A DNA stretch of 64,000 nt from contig CAVOXF010000002.1 of the NCBI GenBank assembly GCA_963700375.1, positions 248,001 to 312,000 of the forward strand, read 5' to 3'. Positions 8,851 through 16,342 of the stretch are shown here, in pieces. The notes under the pieces are model-generated. The model worked only from the letters and a program-made list of their open reading frames with translations, ran no database searches and was not told where the DNA came from. Source of the stretch: JAHEEL01 sp963700375. Its GTDB lineage: Bacteria; Actinomycetota; Acidimicrobiia; Spongiisociales; UBA5794. Position 1 is the first letter of the stretch. Each line of letters starts with the position of its first letter. The translations under genes and the position numbers were made by a program.

Positions 8851-9275
8851 GACTTGCACCGTCCCTCGATCTCGAACCGATGGCCGGTGACGGCGAAGCC
8901 GGTAGCCGAGGCCATCTCGTTGATGAGTCTCTCGATGGCATGCTCCTGGGCAGGGTTCGGTGTCACGTCGACAGCGGTGCCACACGATACGCAGACGAAG
9001 TGGTGGTGATGTCCGGCGAGCCACTCGGCGAGTTCGAAGCGCATGATGCCTTCTGAGTCGTGCTGGGCGACGAGCACACCCGACTCGGTCAGGACCGCGA
9101 GTGAGCGGTAGAGCGACGAAAGGGGAATCGCGTCACGGACTTCGACCTGAATCTCGGCCGCGGTGCGCGGTCCACCGGCGTTGGCGATCGCTTGAACGGT
9201 GGATCGACGGCCGCGGGTCAGCCGGATTCCCTCCGAAGAGAGTCGTTGTTCGACGGCCTGCTCCAGATGTTGCAT
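8841..9275 (-). CDS. zur: Fur-family zinc uptake regulator
   Basis: Fur-family metal-dependent repressor. Winged-helix N-terminal half (LTRGRRSTVQAIANAGG, then SLYRSLAVLTESGVL), HHHH followed by CVSCG in the hinge/dimer part, and a C-terminal CKSC. Together these give the CxxC...CxxC structural zinc site and a His-rich sensory site. The ATG at 9275 gives 144 aa. A TTG at 9305 would add ten residues but sits against the operator; neither has a good ribosome binding site. It is cotranscribed with znuC and divergent from znuA, so it most likely represses both operons when zinc is plentiful. Confidence 0.88.
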   Translation of the reverse strand: MQHLEQAVEQRLSSEGIRLTRGRRSTVQAIANAGGPRTAAEIQVEVRDAIPLSSLYRSLAVLTESGVLVAQHDSEGIMRFELAEWLAGHHHHFVCVSCGTAVDVTPNPAQEHAIERLINEMASATGFAVTGHRFEIEGRCKSCR

Positions 9276-9306
9276 TACCCACGGCGATTGATAGCGTTCA
9301 GACAAG

Positions 9307-9325
9307 AATAGGAATCATTCTCATT
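9307..9325. promoter_or_regulatory. Zur-box-like operator between zur and znuA
   Basis: Imperfect 9-1-9 palindrome (AATAGGAATCATTCTCATT, 7 of 9 pairs match) in the short space between the divergent zur and znuA genes. It resembles Fur/Zur boxes with central ATCATT. A site here could control both directions. Confidence 0.65.
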
Positions 9326-9343
9326 TATCGCAAGGAGTCGAGA

Positions 9344-10285
9344 ATGCGCAGAATCGCGGTGGTGGTGGCCATCGCCGGTCTGATCGGCGGAATCCTGAGC
9401 GGTTGTTCCTCCGACGACGGAAGCGACGGGGCCGTGCGTGTTGTCGCAACAACCACGATCCTCGGCGATCTCGTCCGCAACGTGGTTGGGGACCAGGCCG
9501 ACGTCGAGGTGCTGATGCCCGCCGGCGTCAATCCGCATGACTTTCAGCCGTCGTCCCAACAGGTTGCCGCGATTCAGCGTGCCGACTTCGTGGTCGCGAA
9601 TGGCCTCGGCCTTGAGGAAGGGCTTCACGATGTGCTCGAGGCGGCCGTGGCCGACGGGGTGCGGGTGTGGGAGGTGGCCCCGGACATCGAGCCACGCTCG
9701 TTCGTCGAAGTGGTCGATGCCGAAGAGGAGCACGACGATCACGAGGACGGCACCCTCGACCCCCACTTCTGGCTGGACCCGCTCCGGGTCGCGACGGCCG
9801 CCACGATGCTCTCCGACCATCTCGCCGAGATCGCTCCCGACCTCGACTGGTCGACGGCGGCAGCCGAATACTCGGCCGACCTCGCCACGCTGCATGCGGA
9901 CAGCGTCGAGCGGCTGTCGGTCCTTTCACCGGCGGAACGGAAGTTGGTCACCAATCATCTGTCCTTTGGATACTTCTCGGACCTCTACCGCTTCGAGTTG
10001 ATCGGAACCGTGATTCCCGGTGGCGCCTCGCTCGCGAACCCCTCCTCTGCCGAGCTTGCGTCGCTCGTGGAGGTCATTGAACGAGAGCAGGTTCCCGCGA
10101 TCTTCACCGAAACGATCGAGCCGGATGCGCTTGCGCAGGCCGTTGCCGCCGAGGTTGGACGCGACGTTGCCGTGGTCGAGTTGTACACCGGTTCACTCGG
10201 CGAGCCCGGGACCGACGGTGACACACTGATCGGCATGCTGGAGACCAACGTCAAGCGAATCGCAGAAGCTCTCGGAACTCCATGA
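9344..10285 (+). CDS. znuA: Metal (zinc) ABC transporter substrate-binding lipoprotein
   Basis: 313 aa. The start at 9344 is preceded by AAGGAG at 9332-9337; the longer frame from 9101 overlaps zur. A lipoprotein signal peptide ends in lipobox LSGC with Cys at 21. The cluster A-1 metal-binding fold shows the expected ligands: NPHDFQ, a His/Asp/Glu-rich loop (EEEHDDHED) before DPHFWLDP, TNHLSFGYF, and a late acidic ligand in FTETIEPDALA. It captures Zn2+ outside the membrane and passes it to ZnuB. Probably repressed by Zur through the site 20-40 bp upstream. Confidence 0.92.
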   Translation: MRRIAVVVAIAGLIGGILSGCSSDDGSDGAVRVVATTTILGDLVRNVVGDQADVEVLMPAGVNPHDFQPSSQQVAAIQRADFVVANGLGLEEGLHDVLEAAVADGVRVWEVAPDIEPRSFVEVVDAEEEHDDHEDGTLDPHFWLDPLRVATAATMLSDHLAEIAPDLDWSTAAAEYSADLATLHADSVERLSVLSPAERKLVTNHLSFGYFSDLYRFELIGTVIPGGASLANPSSAELASLVEVIEREQVPAIFTETIEPDALAQAVAAEVGRDVAVVELYTGSLGEPGTDGDTLIGMLETNVKRIAEALGTP

Positions 10286-10322
10286 CCGGCCGCCTGCGCG
10301 TCCGCTGTACCGTATTGGTCCC

Positions 10323-11186
10323 ATGGATTGGCTGACCGCCCCTTTCGAACTGGCCTTTCAGCAACGAGCGCTGCTGGCCGGGTCGCTCGCCGCCCTCACG
10401 ACATCCGTGGTCGGAACCTGGGTGGTGATCCGCGGAATGACGTTCCTCGGCGATGCGCTTGTCCACGGCGTGATCCCGGGGATCGCGCTCGCCATCCTTA
10501 TTGGGTTCAGCCCGCTGCTCGGAGCGGCGATCGCCGCGCTGGTGATGATCTGGGGCATCAACCTGGTGCACCGGCAGACGACCTTCTCGGAAGACACGGG
10601 CATCGGCCTCCTGTTCGTCGGGATGCTCGGCTTCGGCGTGATCCTCATCTCCAAGTCGAGTGCATACAGCGGGAACCTCACCGCCATCCTCTTCGGCGAT
10701 GTGCTCGGCGTCACGACGACCGACCTCGTCATCCTCGCTGTGATCACCGTGATCGCCGTCGCGGCCTCGGTGTTGTTCTATCGCAACTTCCTTGTGCTCT
10801 CGTTCAACGAGCAGAAGGCGAGCCTGTACGGACTCCACCCCCGAGCCACGCACGTGCTGTTGTTGGCGCTCATCGTGGTGTCGATCGTCGGCTCGTTCCA
10901 GACGGTCGGGACGTTGCTGGTGTTCGGCCTGCTCGTCGGTCCGCCTGCAACGGCGGCGCTGCTCGTGCGGCGAGTCCCGGCGATGATGGTTGCCGCGGCT
11001 CTCATCGGGATCTTCTCGGTTGTCACCGGCTTGATCATCTCGTACCACGCGAATACGTCGGGTTCGGCGACGATGGCGGTCGTTCCGATCGTGCTGTTCT
11101 TCGTGGTCCTCACGGCGAAGAACATCGCAGCGAACGTGCGGGGTCGGAGCGTCGACGAGGCCTCTCGAACGGCGGCCGGTGCGTGA
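10323..11186 (+). CDS. znuB: Metal ABC transporter permease
   Basis: Membrane subunit of the zinc importer (ABC-3 family), 287 aa. About eight hydrophobic segments with the family blocks MTFLGDALVHGVIPGIALA near the N-terminus and GPPATAALLV towards the C-terminus. It lies 37 bp downstream of znuA in the same orientation, with the ATPase encoded divergently at 7999-8850. The last 8 bases overlap the start of the Nudix gene. Confidence 0.93.
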   Translation: MDWLTAPFELAFQQRALLAGSLAALTTSVVGTWVVIRGMTFLGDALVHGVIPGIALAILIGFSPLLGAAIAALVMIWGINLVHRQTTFSEDTGIGLLFVGMLGFGVILISKSSAYSGNLTAILFGDVLGVTTTDLVILAVITVIAVAASVLFYRNFLVLSFNEQKASLYGLHPRATHVLLLALIVVSIVGSFQTVGTLLVFGLLVGPPATAALLVRRVPAMMVAAALIGIFSVVTGLIISYHANTSGSATMAVVPIVLFFVVLTAKNIAANVRGRSVDEASRTAAGA

Positions 11187-11595
11187 AGGCGTGATCGAGT
11201 CCCATCCAACACCCGGTGTCGGCGCCGTCGTCGTCCACGACGGCATGCTGCTGCTGATCCGGCGCGGCCGCGGGGCATACGTCGACCATTGGGCGGTCCC
11301 CGGCGGGCGGCAGCGGCGCGGCGAGACGATGCGTGAGGCCGCCGCCCGCGAGACACTCGAAGAGACCGGTCTCATCGTCGAGGTCGGAGATCTGGTGTGG
11401 GCCGGGGACATCCTGGATTCCGCCCGCCCGCCGGCCTACCACTACACCGTCGTCGACTTCGCGGCGACGCCGGTCGGGGGACACCTCGAGGCCGGCGACG
11501 ATGCCGCCGAGGTGCGATGGGTTCCGGTGGGAGATGTGCGATCGATGCCGCTCACCCCGACGATGTTCGAGCTCCTCGATCGGCTCGGGTTGTGA
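11179..11595 (+). CDS. Nudix hydrolase
   Basis: 138 aa with a GTG start that overlaps znuB by 8 bases (a second GTG at 11191 is possible). A complete Nudix box GX5EX7REUXEEXGU is present (GRQRRGE...RETLEETGL). The family cleaves nucleoside diphosphates linked to another group, and substrate cannot be assigned. Its position as last gene of the znu operon suggests co-expression under zinc limitation but no proven role. Confidence 0.9.
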   Translation: MREGVIESHPTPGVGAVVVHDGMLLLIRRGRGAYVDHWAVPGGRQRRGETMREAAARETLEETGLIVEVGDLVWAGDILDSARPPAYHYTVVDFAATPVGGHLEAGDDAAEVRWVPVGDVRSMPLTPTMFELLDRLGL

Positions 11596-11674
11596 TGCGC
11601 GGCCAGTGCTGCGTCCACCAGCCTTTGCGCTGTTCTGTCGACCTGTTACGCCGCTCGCGGCATCCCAGGTCCTC

Positions 11675-11694
11675 GGCGCAGTCCCGACTGCGCC
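11675..11694 (+). repeat. Hairpin repeat C, copy 1 (possible terminator)
   Basis: Perfect 8-bp stem GGCGCAGT / ACTGCGCC around loop CCCG, followed by TTCGT, between the Nudix gene and the aminotransferase. The core of 20+ bases, including CGCAGTCCCGACTGCG, recurs at 53245-53260 in another intergenic gap. Confidence 0.55.
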
Positions 11695-11778
11695 TTCGTC
11701 CTGCGTCCTTGCGCCCAACACCCCTGGCTCGACATCGACACCAGGAACGTAGGTGGATGCAGCACTAGCGTCCGTCAC

Positions 11779-12963
11779 ATGATCGACCTTGCTGCCGTGA
11801 GAGCTGATACACCCGGAGCCGCCTTCGTCACCCACTTCAACAACGCGGGTGCGTCGCTCGTCCCGCAACCGGTGCTCGACACCGTCGTCGGCTACCTGAA
11901 CGAGGAGGCTCGCTTCGGTGGCTACGAAGTGGCCGACGCTCATGCGGAGGATCTGCGAGCGGTGTACGCCACGCTGGCCGAACTTGTCGGCGCCGGTCGG
12001 TCGGACATCGCGATCACCGACAGCGCCACCCGTGCCTGGGACCTCGCGTTCACCGGGATGGGCTTCGGCGTGGGTGACCGCATCCTCACCACCGCGAGCG
12101 AGTACAACTCGAACGTCATCGCCTTCTTCCAGGTGTCGCAGCGAACGGGTGCATCGGTTGAAGTCGTGCCGAGTCGTCCATCGGGTGAGATCGATGTCGA
12201 TGCCCTGGAGTCGATGATCGACGAGCGCGTGCGTCTCATCGCGATCAATCACGTCCCGACCAACAGCGGCCTCGTGAACCCTGCCGCCGACGTCGGGAGG
12301 ATCGCGAGAGCGCACGCCGTCCCCTACCTCCTCGACGCCTGCCAGTCGGTGGGTCAGATGCCGATCGACGTCGAAGACATCGGCTGCGACATGCTCTCGG
12401 CCACGTCGCGCAAGTTCCTTCGCGGACCACGTGGGACGGGTTTTCTCTATGTGCGCGAGGCGATGCTCGACCACCTCGATCCGGTGGTCTTGGACTCGTC
12501 TGGTGCCTGCCTGGATACGGAGCATCGGATCGTCGTGCGTCCCGATGCTCGACGATTCGAGCTCTGGGAGCGATCATCCGCGCTGGTTCTCGGGATGGGG
12601 GCAGCCGCAACCTACGCCTTGAATGTCGGACTCGATGAGATCTGGGGGCGCGTGGCAATGCTGGCAGCCACCCTTCGAGCATCGCTCACCGCAGTGCCCG
12701 GTGTGACTGTGCACGACATCGGATCGGTCCAGGGGGCAATCGTGACGTTCTCCGTGGCCGGGATCGAAGCGAGCGACGTCAAGGCGGTGCTCCAAGAGGA
12801 CGCGATCAACGTCTCGGTCGTGATGCCGTCGTCAGCCCCGTTCGATGCAGAAGAACGGCGACTCCCCGCCCTGGTGCGAGCGTCGGTGCATTACTTCAAC
12901 ACGGAGCAGGAGATCGAGCGACTTGTTGGCGCGCTGATCAGGGGTACGGGTCGCCGGCCTTGA
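11779..12963 (+). CDS. Class V aminotransferase / cysteine desulfurase-like PLP enzyme
   Basis: 394 aa, fold-type I PLP enzyme. FNNAGASL near the N-terminus, substrate/PLP motif NHVPTNSGL, the PLP Asp in LLDACQS (about 186), and the Schiff-base lysine in SATSRKFLRGPRGTGFL (Lys 212). Relatives include cysteine desulfurases, isopenicillin-N-epimerase-like proteins and kynureninase-like enzymes. I cannot tell transamination from C-S lyase activity. No SUF or ISC genes are adjacent, so a general Fe-S role is not supported. The 3' end overlaps the convergent LCP gene by 26 bases. Confidence 0.87.
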   Translation: MIDLAAVRADTPGAAFVTHFNNAGASLVPQPVLDTVVGYLNEEARFGGYEVADAHAEDLRAVYATLAELVGAGRSDIAITDSATRAWDLAFTGMGFGVGDRILTTASEYNSNVIAFFQVSQRTGASVEVVPSRPSGEIDVDALESMIDERVRLIAINHVPTNSGLVNPAADVGRIARAHAVPYLLDACQSVGQMPIDVEDIGCDMLSATSRKFLRGPRGTGFLYVREAMLDHLDPVVLDSSGACLDTEHRIVVRPDARRFELWERSSALVLGMGAAATYALNVGLDEIWGRVAMLAATLRASLTAVPGVTVHDIGSVQGAIVTFSVAGIEASDVKAVLQEDAINVSVVMPSSAPFDAEERRLPALVRASVHYFNTEQEIERLVGALIRGTGRRP

Positions 12964-13984
12964 ACGCCGCGATCACGCCGGCCGCAGCCTCGGTCGGGAC
13001 CACGTAGGCGCGGCCGTCGCTGCCCTTTGAGTTCTTCACGGGGAGCGTGATCCGCTCGACGCTGCCGGAACTCAGGCCCAGGGCCGCCCGTCCGAGCTCG
13101 GCTATCAGGCCGAGGCTCAGGCCTTCGTCGGCGGTGATGTTCTCCGCGAACGTCGGGAGGAACGTCGGGAGGTTGAAGGCGCTCGAGGGTGAGGTGACCT
13201 GATCGAACATCTCCACCAGGATTTCCTGCTGGCGCTGCGTCCTGGCGATGTCGCCACCACCGGTGCTGGTCCAGGATCCGTTTTCGTAGACCTCGTACTG
13301 GCGGGAACGGGCAAATGCGACCGCCTGCTCGCCGTTGAGCGTGTGCGTTCCAGCCTCGACCTCGAACTGCGACTTGGAGTCTCGGGCGGCGGACGGGAAG
13401 TCGATGGTGACTCCGCCGAGGGAATCGACGATGCGGCCGAAGCCGCCGAAGTCGATCTCGACGAAGTGGTGGACGGGGATGCCGGTCTCTTGCTGGACCG
13501 TCTTGATGAGCAAGTCCGGACCACCGACGACGTAGGAAGCGTTCAAGCGGTTGGTCCCATTGCCGTCGATGTCGACCTTCAGGTCCCTCGGGAGGCTCAG
13601 CAGTTGGATCCGCTCACCGGGAATCATGTGTGCGAGCATCATCACGTCGGTGCGGCGTCCGGAGAAGTCGCCGAACGCGTCTTCGTTCCAGTCTTCCGGC
13701 AGGCTCGACCGGTCGTCGGTGGCGATGACGAGGAAGTTGACGGGTTCTCCGGATCCCGGAGCGACGGTGGCGAGACTCACCAGTTCGGCCGAATCGATCC
13801 GGTCGATCTTGCTCTCCGTCCACCAGACGTATCCGACGGTCGCGAAGACGGCGATCGTCGCAAGAAGGAGCAACAACAGCAGCGCCTTCTTCGCGAAGCC
13901 GCCCTTCTTCTTCTGAGGGGGTGGGGCTGCGGGAGGCGGCGGCGGTGGGGTCGCCGGGATGGCTGGGAATGTATCGGTGTTCAT
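12938..13984 (-). CDS. LytR-CpsA-Psr (LCP) family cell wall protein
   Basis: 348 aa. A Pro-rich cytoplasmic N-terminus (residues 8-25) and a Lys patch are followed by one membrane helix (about 34-55), then the extracellular LCP domain. Typical features: NFLVIATDDR, SGRRTDVMMLAHM, the phosphate-binding LSLPRDLKVDI, NRLNASYVVGG, and late Arg residues in FARSRQYE and RTQRQQEIL. LCP proteins transfer undecaprenyl-linked glycopolymers to peptidoglycan (arabinogalactan or teichoic-acid type ligases). Standalone gene, convergent with the aminotransferase. Confidence 0.92.
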   Translation of the reverse strand: MNTDTFPAIPATPPPPPPAAPPPQKKKGGFAKKALLLLLLLATIAVFATVGYVWWTESKIDRIDSAELVSLATVAPGSGEPVNFLVIATDDRSSLPEDWNEDAFGDFSGRRTDVMMLAHMIPGERIQLLSLPRDLKVDIDGNGTNRLNASYVVGGPDLLIKTVQQETGIPVHHFVEIDFGGFGRIVDSLGGVTIDFPSAARDSKSQFEVEAGTHTLNGEQAVAFARSRQYEVYENGSWTSTGGGDIARTQRQQEILVEMFDQVTSPSSAFNLPTFLPTFAENITADEGLSLGLIAELGRAALGLSSGSVERITLPVKNSKGSDGRAYVVPTEAAAGVIAAFKAGDPYP

Positions 13985-14059
13985 GATTCCTATGCGACTG
14001 GAGCGCCCTGTGAGCCTAGGAACGATCTCTGATTAGAAGGCGCGCGTTACCCTCGCGTT

Positions 14060-15739
14060 ATGGCAACTGAGACCCCCATCAAGATTCATTCACAAGATGT
14101 CACCGAAGGACCCGCCAGGGCCGGGGCGCGGGCCATGCTGCGCGCCGTCGGGCTCAGCGAAGCCGACTTCGCCAAACCCCAGGTCGGTGTGGTCAGTGCG
14201 GGCAACGAAGTGACACCCTGCAACCTGACCGGTCCGAAGCTTTCGGCCCGGGCCAGGGAAGGCGTCTACGAGGCAGGCGGTGTCGGACTGGTCTTCACCA
14301 CGATCGCGGTGTCAGACGGTATTTCGATGGGTCACGAGGGGATGCGAGCCTCACTTGTCTCTCGCGAAGTCATCGCCGACTCGGTCGAGTTGGTCATGCA
14401 CGCCGAACGCTTCGATGCAATGGTCTCGATCGCCGGGTGCGACAAGTCGCTCCCCGGCATGCTGATGGCCGCGGCCCGCCACAACCTCCCCTCGGTCTTC
14501 CTCTACGGCGGTTCTTCGCTGCCGGGAAAACTGGACGGTGTCGATATCTCGATCGTCGATGTCTTCGAAGGCATCGGGGCGCACTCGGAAGGGCGAATCG
14601 ACGACGAACAACTCCTTCGTATCGAGCGTGCCGCCTGCCCGGGTGACGGCTCGTGCGCTGGGATGTTCACCGCCAATACGATGGCATCGGTCGGTGAAGC
14701 ACTCGGCATGTCGCTGCCCGGCAGTGCCTCCGTCCCTGCGGTGTCGACCCGCCTCGATGACTACGCCCGTCAGTCCGGCGAGGCAGCCATGGAGTTGCTC
14801 CGGACGGGCGTCCGGCCCCGCGACATCATGACGAGAGAGGCGTTCGAGAACGCGATCACGGTGGTGATGGCACTCGGCGGGTCCACCAACGCCGTTCTCC
14901 ACCTGCTGGCGATTGCCCACGAAGCCAGGGTCGACGTCACCCTCGAGGACTTCGACCGGATCAGCCGCAGAACCCCCCACATGGGCGACCTCAAGCCGTT
15001 CGGGCGCTATCACATGGTCGACCTCGACCGCATCGGCGGTGTGCCGGTCGTCCTGCGTGCGCTTCTCGACGAGGGCCTGATCCACGGGGACACGCTGACG
15101 GTCACCGGCCAGACCATGGCCGAGAACCTCGAAGGGGTGCTGTTCCCTGACGAGCAGGATGTCGTGCGGGCCGTGGCGGATCCCGTTGCGGCCGAAGGAG
15201 GCATCGCCATCCTGCGCGGTTCCCTTGCACCCGGCGGTGCGGTCGTGAAGATCGCAGGGATCGACCTGGACATCTTCGAGGGTACGGCTCGGGTGTTCGA
15301 TGACGAGCAGCACGCGCTGGAAGCGCTCTGGGCGCACGACCTGCATCCGGGAGACGTCGTCGTGATTCGATACGAGGGCCCGTCCGGAGGACCCGGGATG
15401 CGCGAGATGCTTGCGATCACCGCGGCGATCAAGGGAGCCGGTCTCGGCAAGTCCGTGCTGCTGATCACCGACGGGCGGTTCTCCGGAGGTACGACCGGTC
15501 TCTGCATCGGCCATGTCGCTCCGGAGGCTGCCAAGGGTGGTCCGATGGGGCTCGTCCATGAAGGAGACCGGATTCGAGTCGATCTTCCAGAGCGTCGACT
15601 CGATCTGCTCGTGGAGGAGGAAGAGCTCGACCAGCGGCGGGCCGCCTGGACGGCTCCGGAGCCCCGCTATCTGACCGGCGCCCTGGCGAAGTACGCGAAG
15701 CTGGTCGGTTCGGCAGAGAGCGGCGCCGTCTGCGACTGA
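14060..15739 (+). CDS. ilvD: Dihydroxy-acid dehydratase
   Basis: Converts 2,3-dihydroxy-isovalerate or -methylvalerate to the 2-oxo acids in valine, isoleucine and CoA precursor synthesis. 559 aa, normal length. Fe-S ligand cysteines appear in VTPCNLTGPK (Cys 54), IAGCDKSLPG (Cys 127) and GDGSCAGMFTANTM (Cys 199), with GRFSGGTTGLCIGHVAPEA near the C-terminus. No other ilv gene is adjacent. The selenoprotein gene starts 57 bp downstream on the same strand. Confidence 0.96.
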   Translation: MATETPIKIHSQDVTEGPARAGARAMLRAVGLSEADFAKPQVGVVSAGNEVTPCNLTGPKLSARAREGVYEAGGVGLVFTTIAVSDGISMGHEGMRASLVSREVIADSVELVMHAERFDAMVSIAGCDKSLPGMLMAAARHNLPSVFLYGGSSLPGKLDGVDISIVDVFEGIGAHSEGRIDDEQLLRIERAACPGDGSCAGMFTANTMASVGEALGMSLPGSASVPAVSTRLDDYARQSGEAAMELLRTGVRPRDIMTREAFENAITVVMALGGSTNAVLHLLAIAHEARVDVTLEDFDRISRRTPHMGDLKPFGRYHMVDLDRIGGVPVVLRALLDEGLIHGDTLTVTGQTMAENLEGVLFPDEQDVVRAVADPVAAEGGIAILRGSLAPGGAVVKIAGIDLDIFEGTARVFDDEQHALEALWAHDLHPGDVVVIRYEGPSGGPGMREMLAITAAIKGAGLGKSVLLITDGRFSGGTTGLCIGHVAPEAAKGGPMGLVHEGDRIRVDLPERRLDLLVEEEELDQRRAAWTAPEPRYLTGALAKYAKLVGSAESGAVCD

Positions 15740-15796
15740 TCACACTGCGGCGCGAGTCCGGGTTCCTTTCGCCGTCGATCGACTAGCGTGCCTCGC

Positions 15797-16033
15797 ATGA
15801 AACTCAGCATCGAATACTGCGTCGTTTGAAGCTATCGCAGCCGTGCCGTGAGCATGGCCGATCAGCTGCTCGAGGAATTCGAGCGCTCAATTGATGAGCT
15901 CACCCTGATTCCCTCGGGCGGTGGACGCTTCGAGGTTGTGCTCGGCGACCGCCTGGTCTACTCCAAGGCGGCGACCGGTCAACACCCCGGGTACGAAGAA
16001 GTCGCCGCCCCGATCAGAGAGATCCTCGGGTAG
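15797..16033 (+). CDS. SelW-like (Rdx family) selenoprotein, in-frame TGA read as Sec
   Basis: 78-aa thioredoxin-like SelW/SelT/SelH (Rdx) protein. From the ATG at 15797 the frame reads MKLSIEYCVV, then TGA at 15827-15829, then SYRSRAVSMADQLL and on to GGGRFEVVLGDRLVYSK and PGYEEVAAPIREIL. The IEYC start, the GG-FEV strand and the C-terminal helix match the family, and the TGA falls exactly at the second redox position of the CxxC/CxxU motif (Cys 8, Sec 11). A frame from the GTG at 15848 would lose the active site and is not credible alone. A SECIS-like hairpin follows. Likely a small redox protein; its target is unknown. Confidence 0.88.
15840..15858 (+). promoter_or_regulatory. Bacterial SECIS hairpin candidate
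   Basis: GCCGTGC (15840-15846) pairs with GCATGGC (15852-15858), 7 bp with one G-U, around apical loop CGTGA. The stem starts 10 nt after the TGA and the loop's second base is G, about 19 nt after it. This fits the known bacterial SECIS layout: a short loop with G in its first two positions, 16-37 nt downstream. It would bind SelB. Confidence 0.75.
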
Positions 16034-16132
16034 CAGCGGCAGTTCCGAGATGCGCCCACTGCGTCACCGCGAGGTCGGGCTCCGTCGATTTCGCTTGCTC
16101 GGCAATTCCGCGTTCCCGATAGCCTCCACATC

Positions 16133-16333
16133 GTGAAACAGGGAACCGGCAGAACCGTGCTCGTGACCGACCTCTTCGCGTCCGAGGGTCCATTCCAGGA
16201 CGCCGCGCGCGACTTCGTCGCCGGCACCTGCAGCATCTGCGGCATCGCCATCGGTGAATCGGACGCTCGCTTCCACAACGCCGGCTACCTGTGCACCGAC
16301 TGCTGGCAGTTCGCCGGGGGCCTCGGGAGCTGA
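16133..16333 (+). CDS. Small zinc-ribbon-like hypothetical protein
   Basis: 66 aa from a GTG. The C-terminal half has two CxxC pairs (CSICGIAIGESDARFHNAG, then CTDCW), an arrangement typical of a zinc ribbon. The N-terminus (VLVTDLFASEGPFQDAARDFV) has no known motif. It lies 99 bp after the selenoprotein gene on the same strand and ends 9 bp from the convergent amidohydrolase. No clear ribosome binding site, so the start is uncertain. Function unknown. Confidence 0.6.
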   Translation: MKQGTGRTVLVTDLFASEGPFQDAARDFVAGTCSICGIAIGESDARFHNAGYLCTDCWQFAGGLGS

Positions 16334-16342
16334 GCCGTCCCG

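Noticed and set aside
11596..11778. Riboswitch or small RNA before the class V aminotransferase
   Set aside because: Only a short repeat hairpin is visible; no conserved riboswitch pattern recognised.
10251..12525. Long minus-strand frames opposite znuB, the Nudix gene and the class V aminotransferase
   Set aside because: No domain; the plus-strand genes carry full catalytic motifs.
14351..15559. 402-aa open frame on the minus strand
   Set aside because: Antisense to ilvD.
15848..16033. Independent 61-aa gene starting at the GTG at 15848
   Set aside because: It would be a SelW-family protein without its N-terminal strand and redox motif; the upstream in-frame TGA gives the full family protein.
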